Shown: in pieces, positions 31,791 through 43,020 of the stretch
Numbering within the stretch: the first letter of the stretch is position 1
Layout: every line of letters starts with the position of its first letter
Notes under the pieces: generated by a model
Seen by the model: only the letters and a program-made list of their open reading frames with translations
What the model was told of the DNA's origin: nothing
Database searches by the model: none
Source: Maylandia zebra
Lineage: Eukaryota; Chordata; Actinopteri; Cichliformes; Cichlidae
DNA length: 64,000 nucleotides
Assembly (NCBI RefSeq): GCF_041146795.1
Contig: NC_135184.1
Span: forward strand, 4,652,967 to 4,716,966
Direction: 5' to 3'
Made by a program: the position numbers and the translations under genes

Positions 31791-32674
31791 GTATGTGAAA
31801 CTATCAGGAAGGCAGGAATGAGTGAAGCATCAGTGATGTCTGCACTGGGAAGAAGGAAAAGGCGCCTTAATATCTGTTATTGTTGCTCAGTTATCTTTTA
31901 GGAGCAGTTGACAGTCCCACAAATTGTGGTTTTCTGGAAGCAGAAACGATGTCTCACAATGTCTACAAGGGGTCACTGTAGACCATAGATTTGCTTCATA
32001 GCATGTGGCTCGCAAGTTTGCTAATAGTAGGCAGCGTTGGAAAAGTTACTTTTAAAATGTATTACAGAATATATGTATTTTGTAATGTATTCAGAACTCG
32101 TTACTCAGTGAGTGTAATGTATTCTGGATACTTTGGATTACTTAATATATTCACATGCTTTTTACAACTACATGAATTGCTGTGTGATTTATTACTACAG
32201 GGAGTGCAGAATTATTAGGCAAATGAGTATTTTGTCCACATCATCCTCTTCATGCATGTTGTCTTACTCCAAGCTGTATAGGCTCGAAAGCCTACTACCA
32301 ATTAAGCATATTAGGTGATGTGCATCTCTGTAATGAGAAGGGGTGTGGTCTAATGACATCAACACACTATATCAGGTGTGCATAATTATTAGGCAACGTC
32401 CTTTCCTTTGGCAAAATGGGTCAAAAGAAGGACTTGACAGGCTCAGAAATCAAATCAAATCAAATCACTTTTATTGTCACATCACATGTGCAGGCACACT
32501 GGCACAGCACATGCGAGTGAAATTCTTGTGTGCGAGCCCCACAAGCAACAGAGATGTGCAAACACAACAACACAAACGAGCAAAATAAAAGAATGGCCAA
32601 CCTGAAACTAATAAATATATGTACAATGTATAATAGTGTATGCATTTCTGGATGTGTATACTAAATATTTTCCT

Positions 32675-32719
<45 letters not shown>

Positions 32720-32872
32720 CACATTTTTACAAATTAAATAGTAAAAATAATAATAATAATAATAATAATAAAATATATAAAATATACAGAGTTGAATATG
32801 TGCAAAACAAGTGGCATTTATATACAGTGTGGAGTGCATAATGTTAAAGTTCCAGTAGTGAAGCTGAGGTGT

Positions 32873-33835
32873 CTATGACGTGTTCAGCAGTCTGATGGCC
32901 TGATGGAAAAAGCTGTCTCTCAGTCTGCTGGTACGGGACCGGATGCTGCAGAACCTCCTTCCTGATGGAAGCAGTCTGAACAGTTTATGGCTGGGGTGAC
33001 TGGAGTCCTTGATGATCCTCCCCGCTTTCCTCAGGCAGCGCTTCCTGTAGATGTCTTGGAGGGAGGGAAGCTCACCTCCAATTATCCGTTCAGAGCACCG
33101 CACTACTCGCTGGAGAGCTTTGCAGTTGTAGGCGGTGCTGTTGCCATACCAGGTGGTGATGCATCCAGTGAGGATGCTCTCAATGGCACAGTGATAGAAG
33201 GTCCTGAGGATGCGGGGGCTCATGCCGAATCTTTTCAGTCTCCTGAGAAAGAAGAGGCGCTGCTGCGCCTTCTTCACTGTTTTGTTTGTGTGTACTGACC
33301 ACGTAAGATCCTCAGCCAGATGTACTCCAAGGAACCGGAAGCTGCTCACTCTCTCCACAGCAGCGCCGTTGATGGTGATGGGGGTGTGTACTTCTCTGCA
33401 CCTCCGGAAGTCCACTATCAACTCCTTTGTCTTTGCGACGTTGAGGGTGAGATGGTTGTGTTGACACCAGTGGGTCAGGGCGCTGACCTCCTCCCTGTAA
33501 GCCGTCTCATCACCGTTGGTGATAAGACCCACCACTGTAGTGTCGTCCGCAAACTTCACAATGATGTTGGAGCTGTTAGTGGCTGTGCAGTCGTAGGTGT
33601 AGAGTGAGTACAGGAGAGGGCTCAGTACACACCCCTGTGGAGCACCAGTGTTCAGTGTGATGGGGGATGAGGTGATGCTGCCCAGTCTGACCACCTGGCA
33701 TCTGTCAGACAGGAAGCTAAGGATCCAGCTGCAGAGGGAGCTGCTCAGTCCTAGATCCTGCAGTTTCCTGTCCAGCTTCGAGGGAACGATGGTATTGAAT
33801 GCTGAGCTGTAATCTACAAACAGCATTCTCACATA
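32873..33835 (-). pseudogene. L2 ORF2: reverse transcriptase palm and C-terminus
   Basis: On the minus strand: [31 protein letters not shown], the catalytic FADDTTVVG motif, [10 protein letters not shown], and the terminal [17 protein letters not shown] before the stop at 32,873. The frame is open from the Tc1 junction at 33,835. It is the downstream part of the protein whose upstream part lies at 35,444-36,250; Tc1 inserted at a TA between RDTY and the next codon. Confidence 0.85.
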
Positions 33836-35441
33836 CAGTGGGGCAAAAAAGTATTTAGTCAGCCACCGATTGTGCAAGTTCCCCCACTTAAAATGATGAC
33901 AGAGGTCAGTAATTTGCACCAGAGGTACACTTCAACTGTGAGAGACAGAATGTGAAAAAAAAAAATCCATGAATCCACATGGTAGGATTTGTAAAGAATT
34001 TATTCGTAAATTAGGGTGGAAAATAAGTATTTGGTCACCTCAAACAAGGAAAATCTCTGGCTCTCACAGACCTGTAACGTCTTCTGTAAGAAGCTTTTCT
34101 GTCCCCCACTCGTTACCTGTATGAATGGCACCTGTTTGAACTCATCATCTGTATAAAAGACACCTGTCCACAGCCTCAAACAGTCAGACTCCAAACTCCG
34201 CCATGGCCAAGACCAAAGAGCTTTCGAAGGACACCAGGAAAAGTATTGTAGACCTGCACCAGACTGGGAAGAGTGAATCTACAATAGGCAAGCAGCTTGG
34301 TGTGAAAAAATCAACTGTGGGAGCAATCATCAGAAAATGGAAGACATACAAGACCACTGATAATCTCCCTCGATCTGGGGCTCCACGCAAGATCTCATCC
34401 CGTGGGGTCAAAATGATCATGAGAACGGTGAGCAAAGATCCCAGAACCACACGGGGGGACCTGGTGAATGACCTGCAGAGAGCTGGGACCAAAGTAACAA
34501 AGGTCACCATCAGTAACACACTACAACGGCAGGGAATCAAATCCCGCAGTGCCAGACGTGTTCCGCTGCTGAAGCCAGTGCATGTCCAGGCCCGTCTGAA
34601 GTTTGCCAGAGAGCACATGGATGATACAGCAGAGGATTGGGAGAATGTCATGTGGTCAGATGAAACCAAAGTAGAACTTTTTGGTATAAACTCAACTCGT
34701 CGTGTTTGGAGGAAGAAGAATACTGAGTTGCATCCCAAGAACACCATACCTACTGTGAAGCATGGGGGTGGAAACATCATGCTATGGGGCTGTTTTTCTG
34801 CTAAGGGGACAGGACGACTGATCCGTGTTAAGGACAGAATGAATGGGGCCATGTATCGTGAGATTTTGAGCCAAAACCTCCTTCCATCAGTGAGAACTTT
34901 GAAGATGAAACGAGGCTGGGTCTTCCAACATGACAATGATCCAAAACACACCGCCCGGGCAACAAAGGAGTGGCTCCGTAAGAAGCATTTGAAAGTCCTG
35001 GAGTGGCCTAGCCAGTCTCCAGACCTCAACCCCATAGAATATCTGTGGCGGGAGTTGAAAGTCCGTGTTGCTCGGCGACAGCCCCAAAACATCACTGCTC
35101 TCGAGAAGATCTGCATGGAGGAATGGGCCAAAATACCAGCTACTGTGTGTGCAAACCTGGTAAAGACCTATAGTAAACGTTTGACCTCTGTTATTGCCAA
35201 CAAAGGTTATGTTACAAAGTATTGAGTTGTATTTTTGTTATTGACCAAATACTTATTTTCCACCCTGATTTACGAATAAATTCTTTACAAATCCTACCAT
35301 GTGGATTCATGGATTTTTTTTTCACATTCTGTCTCTCACAGTTGAAGTGTACCTCTGGTGCAAATTACTGACCTCTGTCATCATTTTAGGTGGGGGAACT
35401 TGCACAATCGGTGGCTGACTAAATACTTTTTTGCCCCACTG
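33836..35441 (+). mobile_element. Complete Tc1 transposon, 1,606 bp
   Basis: Bounded by TA (33,834-33,835 and 35,442-35,443) with about 200-base terminal inverted repeats (33,836-34,036 and 35,243-35,441) that differ by only two substitutions and the length of one A-run. The internal transposase frame is uninterrupted. Near-identical ends and an intact gene indicate a recent insertion. Confidence 0.95.
34203..35225 (+). CDS. Tc1 transposase, apparently intact (DD34E)
   Basis: 340 residues, the full family length. N-terminal paired-like helix-turn-helix halves ([32 protein letters not shown]), a GRPR-like linker (RSGAPRKIS) and a second HTH. The catalytic domain has [11 protein letters not shown] (first Asp), [11 protein letters not shown] (second Asp) and [15 protein letters not shown] with Glu 34 residues after the second Asp. 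The glycine-rich [15 protein letters not shown] box is present. The ATG lies about 170 bases inside the left terminal repeat. No stop or frameshift, so it could encode an active cut-and-paste enzyme; activity is untested. Confidence 0.95.
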   Translation: MAKTKELSKDTRKSIVDLHQTGKSESTIGKQLGVKKSTVGAIIRKWKTYKTTDNLPRSGAPRKISSRGVKMIMRTVSKDPRTTRGDLVNDLQRAGTKVTKVTISNTLQRQGIKSRSARRVPLLKPVHVQARLKFAREHMDDTAEDWENVMWSDETKVELFGINSTRRVWRKKNTELHPKNTIPTVKHGGGNIMLWGCFSAKGTGRLIRVKDRMNGAMYREILSQNLLPSVRTLKMKRGWVFQHDNDPKHTARATKEWLRKKHLKVLEWPSQSPDLNPIEYLWRELKVRVARRQPQNITALEKICMEEWAKIPATVCANLVKTYSKRLTSVIANKGYVTKY

Positions 35442-35443
35442 TA

Positions 35444-36250
35444 CGTGTCTCTCTTCTCCAGGTGTGACAGGGCAGTGTGTAGTGTCAGGGCTATGGCATC
35501 ATCAGTGGACCTGTTGTGGCGGTATGCAAACTGTAGAGGGTCCAGTGAGTCGGGTAGTGCAGAGCAGATGAAGTCCCTGACCAGCTTCTCGAAGCATTTG
35601 CTTACGATGGAGGTCAGGGCTACAGGTCGCCAGTCGTTCAATGAGGAGATGGTGGAGGATTTGGGTACAGGGACGATGGTGGCCATTTTGAAGCAGGCTG
35701 GGACTACAGACAGAGAGAGGGAAAGGTTGAAGATGTGTGTGAACACTCCAGCCAGCTGAGCCGCGCATGACTTGAGGACGCGGCCGGGAATCCCGTCCGG
35801 ACCAGTAGCTTTGCGTGCGTTCACCTTCCTGAAGCACTTCCGCACATCCTCCTCAGACACAGTGTGCGCACTGACGTCATCCGCGGTGCGCACACTGTCC
35901 GGTCTCATGGTGTTCGCTGCGTCGAATCTAGCGTAGAATACGTTTAGATCCTCACACAGAGAGGCCGTGGTCTGCGGTGTGCTGGTTTTCCCTCTAAAGT
36001 CTGTGATCGTGTTTAGTCCCTGCCACATACTCCGAGGGTTGTCAAACTGTTGCTCCACCCTGTCCCTGTACTCACGTTTGGCTGCTTTGATCGTCTTCCG
36101 GAGTTGGTAATGTGCGTGTTTGTAGTCCGATGTGTTCGCGGAGGCAAAGGCGGTGTTCCGTGCCGCCAGTGCCGCGCGAACATCTCTGTTAATCCAGGGT
36201 TTTTGATTTGGGGAGGATTTAACTGTTCTGGATGGGACGACATCTTCCAC
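35444..36250 (-). pseudogene. L2 ORF2: linker and reverse transcriptase fingers
   Basis: Minus strand: NQKPWINRDVRAALAARNTAF, RKVNARKATGPDGIPGRVLK, FKMATIVPVPKSS, NDWRPVALTSIVSKCFEKL and DPLQFAYRHNRSTDDAI, ending at the Tc1 junction. These are the finger motifs of L2/CR1 reverse transcriptases. Confidence 0.85.
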
Positions 36251-36254
36251 GCAT

Positions 36255-36745
36255 TTCCTGATAAATGCACAGAGTCTGTGTATTCATCAATGTCTCTGGC
36301 GGCCACGTGAAACATTACCCAGTCCGCGTGATCAAAACAGTCCCGCAGCGCAGACTCCGATTGGTCCGTCCAACAGTGCACCGCCCTCCGGGTTGGAGCT
36401 TCCTGTTTCAGCTTCTGCCTGTAGGCGGGCAGGAGCAGGATGGAGCAGTGATCTGATTGGCCGAATGGGGCGCGGGGGAGGGCTTTGTACGCATCCCGGA
36501 AAGAGGTGTAACAGTGGTCGAGTAGCCGGTTTCCACGTGTGTTAAAAAGGATGTGTTGATGGAGTTTTGGTGAGACTTTCTTCAGGTTTCCCTTATTAAA
36601 GTCTCCGGCTGTGATAAACGCTGCCTCTGGGTGTGCGGTTTCCTCACTGCTGATCGCGCTGTACAGTTCCCTGAGTGCACGGTCAGTGTCGGCTTGTGGG
36701 GGTATGTAAACAGCCGTAATAATCACTGCTGTAAATTCCCTCGGT
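36255..36745 (-). pseudogene. L2 ORF2: apurinic-type endonuclease fragment
   Basis: Minus strand: VYIPPQADTDRAL, FITAGDFNKGNL, GNRLLDHCYTS, FGQSDHCSILLLPAY. It goes out of frame with the reverse transcriptase part near 36,260, so at least one frameshift exists besides the Tc1 insertion and 5' truncation. Confidence 0.8.
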
Positions 36746-36750
36746 AGAAA

Positions 36751-37260
36751 AGTCAAAAATAGTGAGATATCTCGCAGAGGGATGCAGCAGTCTCAAAATT
36801 GCAAAGCTTCTGAAGCGTGATCATCGAACAATCAAGCGTTTCATTCAAAATAGTCAACAGGGTCGTAAGAAGCATGTCGAAAAACCAAGGTGCAAAATAA
36901 CTGCCCATGAACTGAGAAAAGTCAAGCGTGCAGCTGCCAAGATGCCACTTGCCACCAGTTTGGCCATATTTCAGAGCTGCAACATCACTGGAGTGCCCAA
37001 AGGCACAAGGTGTGCAATACTCAGAGACATGGCCAAGGTAAGAAAGGCTGAAAGACGACCACCACTGAACAAGACACACAAGCTGAAACGTCAAGACTGG
37101 GCCAAGAAATATCTCAAGACTGATTTTTCTAAGGTTTTATGGACTGATGAAATGAGAGTGAGTCTTGATGGGCCAGATGGATGGGCCCGTGGCTGGATTG
37201 GTAAAGGGCAGAGAGCTCCAGTCCGACTCAGACGCCAGCAAGGTGGAGGTGGAGTACACA
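36751..37260 (+). pseudogene. Tc1/mariner-like transposase, truncated
   Basis: Continues from the 32,416 start after the L2: VRYLAEGCSSLKIAKLLKRD and HRTIKRFIQNSQQGRK (DNA-binding helices), then KRQDWAKKYLKTDFSKVLWTDEMRVSLDG with the first catalytic Asp, and stops matching after RRQQGGGGV near 37,255. The parts holding the second Asp and third acidic residue are deleted, so it is dead. Confidence 0.8.
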
Positions 37261-37634
37261 GATATCCCCCTAAAATAGCTAAAACTAAAAACAAACTAAA
37301 AACTACTTCCAAAAACATTCAGCTTTGATATTAATGAGTTTTTTGGGTTCATTGAGAACATGGTTGTTGTTCAATAATAAAATTATTCCTCAAAAATACA
37401 ATTTGCCTAATAATTCTGCACTCCCTGTATTACTGAAGGATACTCCTCATACAGGTACCAACTAGACTTTTAAATCTTAATGTAAAATGAGTATCAGTAG
37501 GTTGGACATTAGGTACGGCTACACTTTTTGCTGGGTCTCATATAGAAAACTATTCCGCACGTATATGAAACAGGTCCGTGGCTCCAAACCGTAGTAAAGG
37601 GAACCCCGGGGTATTCCGTTACTACCCAACACTG

Positions 37635-39928
37635 TTGGTAAGGCACAAATATGGCAAAACTAACAACAGTTAAACGAAAAAGCAAAACAGTTCTTTAACC
37701 TAATTCCTAATACAGCTGGGTGTAATTGTCACAGGACAGTACAGCCGCTGCTAGGAAATTAGTGCTAAATAATTTTACCAACAAAGTATGAAAAGTTTGG
37801 AATACTCTATAGATGAGACAAACAAATATTACTAATGTAGGATTCTAATTAGAACTTAAACTTTATTTTCAGGGGTACAGGAATAATGTAAACTAAAAGG
37901 AACAAGCCGAAGTGTGTTGGTTGAGAAAGTAGAAACAATCTTGTGTCTAGTTAATGTTGAAACCTGAAAATGAGTTCATATTATGATGCTGATTGTCTTT
38001 ATTTGTTAATGGATATAAAATTTCTACAGATACAAACCCAATTAAACCCAATTGGACATTGTAGAAGAAAAACAACAAAACAAACAAATATACAAAACAT
38101 TTGCTTATTTTGAAATTGAAGATAGCAACAGAAAAGTCAGGACGGAGCCATGTTACCACTGTTTTCTGTCTTCTTTTAACAACAGTTAGTGACCTGAGGA
38201 GAGCAGCTGCTGTTTTGAGTTTCTTCCCATTTTTCTCTGATATAAGATTCTAGCTGTTGAACAGTCCTGGGTCTCCATTTTCATATTTTTCACTTTCATG
38301 CAAAATATTTTCAGTGGATGAAAGAAACATTTGCCATGTCTGCAGGCAGGCCAGTTCACCACCTGGACTCTACTACTACAAAGCCATGTTGTTGGAATAG
38401 ATGCAGTATGTGGTTTAATATTGTCTAGCTGATGCAAGGCCTTCCCTGAAAAGCCCGTCGTCTGGATGGGAGCATTGTTGAGTTAGAAACTTGACGCCTA
38501 AGCAGCCAGTTTGATAGGAAATTCCATCACAGAAGAAAGTTTTTGACCTGAGCACTAAGAACAAGCAAGTGATCCTCATTAATCCAAAGGATGCCATGTC
38601 CATGTTTTCAAAAAAAAAATTCAAATTCTGCTTCAACTGACGACAATTGAGACCAAAAACCTAAAATCCGAGTAGAAAAAAAGTTATATTTTTTACTGTA
38701 AAAACCACAAACGTGTTTAAAAAAAATCATTTTCGAAACTTAAAATGCAAATAGAAATTGTACATTTCTAAAAATTATGCGCACGTTTTGCAAATATTAT
38801 AGTACATGGTACTATGTACCTAAAAATGCACACATAAGACGTAGAACTGACACAAAACAACACAACGACTAAACTACACCCTAACTATACCCTCCAAACA
38901 TGCTAAATGTCACAAATCTCTCACGCATCAAAACTTGCTCTCTCTCTTTCTTTCGCTCGCTCGCTCGCTATGACTCGCCGGTGTCACTCCTAAAACTTCC
39001 ACCTTTTCCCAAACAACAAAATGCCACATGTTGCCACATCATTTTCGATTGGTTAACATGGTACATTTTTTCACTAATGGGGAAGGAAAGGGGTGTTTTG
39101 TCTTTTTCTCTCACAAGATAAAAAGGAGTGTTTGCTAGCGCTGTCCTTAAAAAAACACTGTTTTTACAGTTTCTTCCCACTGTAAACACTACTATTTTAT
39201 TCAGAAAAAAACATTGTGTGTATTTTTTATCATACGTCTGTTTTACGTGGCCTGTCAACACAATTTAAAAACTGGTATAAAGTTTGAAGTCCGCACTTTT
39301 GACCCAAGTTGAAATGGAGACTCTGGGTCGTTGCATCTTGTTGCTGTGTTGTCCTAAATTGGTGGTTTGATTTTTGGCGCGTCAGCACGTCCGTCGACCC
39401 TCAAGCGTTGACCAAGTTAAGCATGCATTTCTATTGTTGAAAGCTAAACTTGAGACAGAAAGGCCTACAAACAAACAAGACCTGAAAGTCACTGCAGTAA
39501 AGGCCTGGTAGAGTATTAAAAAGGAGAAAGCAAGCATCTGTATTAGAAATGAACATGATGATTTTTTTTCTCACATTTTTATGCCGTGTTTTCATTCAAC
39601 CTACTGAATTGAAGCTGAAGGTCTGCACTTAAACTGCATCTGAGGGGTTTTATTTAAAATTCATTGTAGTAATGTACAAAATTAATATGTAAGAAAATGC
39701 AGCAAGATCTTTTGATTTGTATGTAGCTCCCCAAACTTCAATTTATTCCGGTGTATCTAAGTGTCAGTATCACTAGCATAACTGTTTGAATTACACTGGC
39801 GTACGTGGGCGACATGCTCATAGAGAATTTCTAATAGTTGATGAGATGTTTTGTTTTGTTTTTTTAATGTTCGAGTTTTTGGTTTTTTTCATTTTATGTT
39901 TTTGTTTTTGTCTCTTGAGACTTTTCAG
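37635..39928. other. Zinc-finger gene A intron, right part; no gene seen
   Basis: AT-rich intron sequence colinear with copy B (59,861-63,134) apart from the hAT insertion there. Short open frames on either strand are duplicated in both copies but lack recognisable features. It ends in a polypyrimidine tract and TTTTCAG acceptor at 39,927-39,928. Confidence 0.5.
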
Positions 39929-41331
39929 ATCAAAAGATCTGTAAGGAGGAAGAGGTTCCTGCAGACCAACAGGTCTCTAACCATGAAAGGATCTCCAGTC
40001 TGGATCAGGAGGATCGAAAGCCTCCAGAATTTAAAGAGGAGCAGGAGGAACCCTGCACCAGTCAGGAGGGAGAGCGGCTTCTTCTAAAGGAAGAGACTAA
40101 TAAATGTATGGTGACTTCTACTCATGAGCAACCTGAACCAAGCAGTGACTTTCTTTCTAACAACTGTCCTCAGCCAGAGTGGAGCCAAGGCCAGGAAGAA
40201 AGTGAGCATGTGCACTCAGGATCAACTACAAATGCAAACACAAAGAGGAGAAATCAGAGAAAGCAAAGTGGAGTAGAGAGCCAGCTCATGTCATATAGTC
40301 AGTGTAAGCCTGACACAAGTAGAAAGTCTGTAAAATGTGAGATTTGTGGAAAAACCTTTCAGTATAAATACAGACTGCTTAACCATCTAAGAGTCCATAC
40401 AGGTGAGAAACCTTATTCTTGTAGCACCTGTGGGAAACGATTCATTCAGATGAACGGCTTAAAAACTCACATTAGAACCCACACAGGTGAGAAGCCATAT
40501 TCTTGTAGCGCCTGTGGGAAAAGCTTTAGTGGCGCGTCAGCATTCAGAGTTCACATGAGAATCCACACAGGTGAGAAGCCACACTTGTGTAAAATATGTG
40601 GTAAAACATTCAATCAGGGGGCACACTTGAAAAGGCACATGAGAATCCACACAGGTGAGAAGCCACATTCTTGTAACACCTGTGGAAAAAAATTCAGTGA
40701 TATGGACAGCTTGAAAACTCATATGAGAAACCACACAGGTGAGAAGCCATATTCTTGTAGCAGCTGTGGAAAAAGATTCAGTGACATTGTGTGCTTCAAA
40801 ACTCACATGAGAATCCACACAGGTGAGAAACCTTATTGCTGTAGCACATGTGGGAAAGGATTCCGTCAGCTGAGCCACTTAAAAACACACATGAGAATCC
40901 ACAAAGGTGAGAATCCATATTCTTGTAGTCTGTGTGGAAAAAAATTCAGTTGCATTCTGTTCTTCAAAACTCACATGAGAAGTCATACAGGTGAGAAACC
41001 TTATCGGTGTAGCACATGTGAGAAAGGATTCCGTCAGCTGATCCACTTAAAAACACACATGAGAATCCACACAGGTGAGAAGCCATATTCTTGTAGCGCC
41101 TGTGGGAAAAGCTTTAGTGACGCGTCAGCATTCAGAGTTCACATGAGAATTCACACAGGTGAGAAACCATATTCTTGTAGCGCCTGTGGGAAAAGCTTTA
41201 GTGACGCGTCAGCATTCAGAGTTCACATGAGAATTCACACAGGTGAGAAGCCAAACTTGTGTAACATATGTGGTAAAATATTGAGTCAGACAACAAACTT
41301 GAAAAAGCACATGAGAATTCACAGTACATGA
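39929..41331 (+). CDS. C2H2 zinc-finger protein A, finger exon (12 fingers)
   Basis: The exon opens after TTTTCAG in the frame DQKICKEEEVPADQQVSNHE and continues with an acidic linker (KPPEFKEEQEEPCTSQEGERLLLKEE) to 12 tandem C2H2 fingers joined by TGEKP linkers, then a TGA at 41,329-41,331. Finger ligands follow C-x2-C-x12-H-x3-H throughout. Finger 9 has CEK for CGK, the linker after finger 7 is KGENP, and finger 12 lacks the core Phe (KIL) but keeps its ligands. Fingers 10 and 11 are identical in protein and differ little in DNA; finger 3 is nearly the same. A nuclear DNA-binding protein by family; target unknown. No KRAB, SCAN or BTB domain. The first ATG within the exon (40,108) is not the natural start. 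Confidence 0.9.
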
Positions 41332-42700
41332 AAGTGGAGGAAAGAGTTCAAATGGAGCAATGTTCAAAGCGGAGCTTCACTACAATATATGAGGGAAAAG
41401 ATTACCTCATATTTAGTTCAATTTGGTATTTTATGTCCGTAACAGTAACAACTGTTTGTTACACTAATTGGTTTGTTACTATGATGAATGTTTTTCTGTA
41501 CAGATAACTGTACAGATAACATGTATATATTAATTGTAGATGTTAATTTTTTTTTTACCTAATCAACTTTGTTATAAAAAACATTTATTATTTTTTTATT
41601 GCAAACATTTAATTCATCAGTCATTCTGGTTTTCCTACAAAAGATTTGAAATCATTCAAGTAATACCTAAGACCAAAAATCTGGAGTCATTATGGACTGG
41701 AAGTCACTTCATGTTGTGATGTTGATTTAGTTAGTTGTGCTTTTTATTTATGTATATTCATTAGTATTCACTCCACCTCATTTAATTTCTGTATTTAATG
41801 TATATAAGTTTAGATTAGTTATTTATAGTTGGTTTACACAGCTTTGTGTATGTATGTGTATGCATATGTAATGTATATATAGACGTGTGTGTGTGCGTGT
41901 GTGTGTGTGTGTGTGTAAGAGAGAGATTTACATTGCTGTGCTTGAGAGCCACCATCTACTGGAACCAAATTCCTTTCTGATTTTTATAGTTTAAAAAAAA
42001 TGTCAAAAATGATTATAACCAGTTCTTTGCAGCAAACAACATAACAATGTTCTCCTTTATTTAGCTTTTTTCCACAATTTGTTTCTTGGTGTCTGACTAT
42101 GTTTTATATAAATTGAGAAACTATTTATTTAAACTCAGATTTTTACAATGGACTTTTTCACCCAGTGTGCTTGAATTTGGGTCTGTTATACTTAAGCCCA
42201 GTACCCTGTTCAAATTCTTGGGCAGTCTACAAAGCATTGTAGTTTCATTTGTATTGTGAGAGATGTTAGATTGGGGGGTATTTTATATTCTCGTTTTCAC
42301 ATATTATAGAAATAGAAATAAAAGTAAATTGAAGAGACTGTTCTCTGATGCAAATGTATGTTGACATATGTGACTTCATCCCTCAACTACTGACGCTCAC
42401 CATGTTGTGTAATGGATGTGAAAACTTTGCCTGTGTTGTTACCACTGGCAAGATGTGCAAAATAATTCAGCAAATTAAAGCATCAGCTTGTTCCATCACC
42501 CAGCTTGTTCAGTGAAGTCCGATGCTAACTGGAAATAGAGATAATTCGCCTTCAAAAGTAAATTTTAAGAATATGGAAACCATATAAAATTGCTCAAATA
42601 CTGAACACAAATCATATTTCTGACACACAGTCTATGGGTGTAGCCTCCAGAGTCACACAACGGTTTTGAATGATCCTGTTATTTAAGCAGAAGACTATCC
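41332..42700 (+). other. 3' flank of zinc-finger gene A; no other gene
   Basis: AT-rich. A possible polyadenylation signal (AATAAA) is near 42,317. (GT)n at about 41,887-41,917. The block 41,755-41,918 recurs inverted at 50,278-50,455. Confidence 0.45.
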
Positions 42701-42714
42701 CACTATAAATGCAG

Positions 42715-43012
42715 GTTTTCTGTCCTACAGAGGCTCTGAAACCATGACTCTCCTCCAGAGTCCAGACCAGATTGACTCAGCTGCTCTTTATTGGAGTCTC
42801 TGCTGAGTTCATTAAACTGCGAACGACTGAAGTCTTTAATGGTGTAAGAGGTTTAAATTTTCTTTTAGTTTGTCTTTCCATCATTTTCTTTATGCACTGC
42901 ACATAGATTAGCTGTCAGTTGAACTTTATGGGCAGAGCGCTACCCTAGTTTTATTTTTGTTTTTTGTCTGCAACTTAATGGAGTTAAACAGAAATTAGCA
43001 GAACTTTCTGTT
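42715..43012 (+). pseudogene. TRIM relic: end of B30.2 and 3' UTR
   Basis: 'ggctctgaaaccatgactct', then 'cagactcagctgctct...' and 'gagttcattaaactgc' match the last codons of TRIM genes 1-4, with small deletions that remove codons and a changed stop. The 3' UTR block (agctgtcagttgaactttatggg) follows. It is cut off at about 43,015 by the LINE 3' UTR copy. Confidence 0.75.
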
Positions 43013-43020
43013 CGTTGATC

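Larger units (their letters stand above)
32450..36745 (-). mobile_element. L2-clade LINE inserted in the Tc1-like element, itself split by Tc1
   Basis: Flanked by a 5-base AGAAA (32,445-32,449; 36,746-36,750). On the minus strand it runs from an endonuclease fragment (GDFNKGNL, GQSDHCSILLLP) through reverse transcriptase to an L2-type 3' tail 'gtgacaataaaagtgatttg' with (TGATT)n at 32,450-32,480. A (GT)n at 32,680-32,716 and (TAA)n at 32,745-32,772 lie in its 3' UTR. 5' truncated. Confidence 0.85.
32198..37427 (+). mobile_element. Tc1/mariner-like element, internally deleted, split by an L2
   Basis: Termini 'cagggagtgcagaattatta' (32,198) and its complement ending at 37,427 with TA on both sides (32,196-32,197; 37,428-37,429). 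Copy B has the empty site (one TA at 59,654-59,655). The transposase start is at 32,416 (MGQKKDLTGSE), where an L2 is inserted. It resumes after 36,750. Confidence 0.9.
32032..37634. mobile_element. hAT-type element (outer layer of nest A)
   Basis: Ends 'cagcgttggaaaagttac' (32,032) and 'cgttactacccaacactg' (37,634), the same family as 44,966-46,168. Also present in copy B (57,772-59,860), so it predates the duplication. Original core is about 370 bases; the rest is nested insertions. I could not read a clear target duplication. Confidence 0.65.
25037..41331 (+). repeat. Segmental duplication copy A (zinc-finger unit)
   Basis: Colinear near-identical blocks with copy B at 52,363-64,000: 25,037-25,247 with 52,363-52,571; 25,558-26,330 with 52,572-53,335; 26,335-27,840 with 55,350-56,875; 31,480-32,197 with 57,220-57,868; 37,428-38,860 with 59,654-61,058; 38,910-40,400 with 62,118-63,620. 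Interruptions are private insertions or deletions. The offset near the start is about 27 kb, in direct orientation. Confidence 0.9.

Noticed and set aside
34184-35131. 315-codon minus-strand open frame
   Set aside because: Antisense shadow of the Tc1 transposase.
40108-40110. ATG at 40,108 as the start of zinc-finger protein A
   Set aside because: The frame continues upstream to a good splice acceptor at 39,928 and encodes the family's linker; the exon joins in phase with 31,790.
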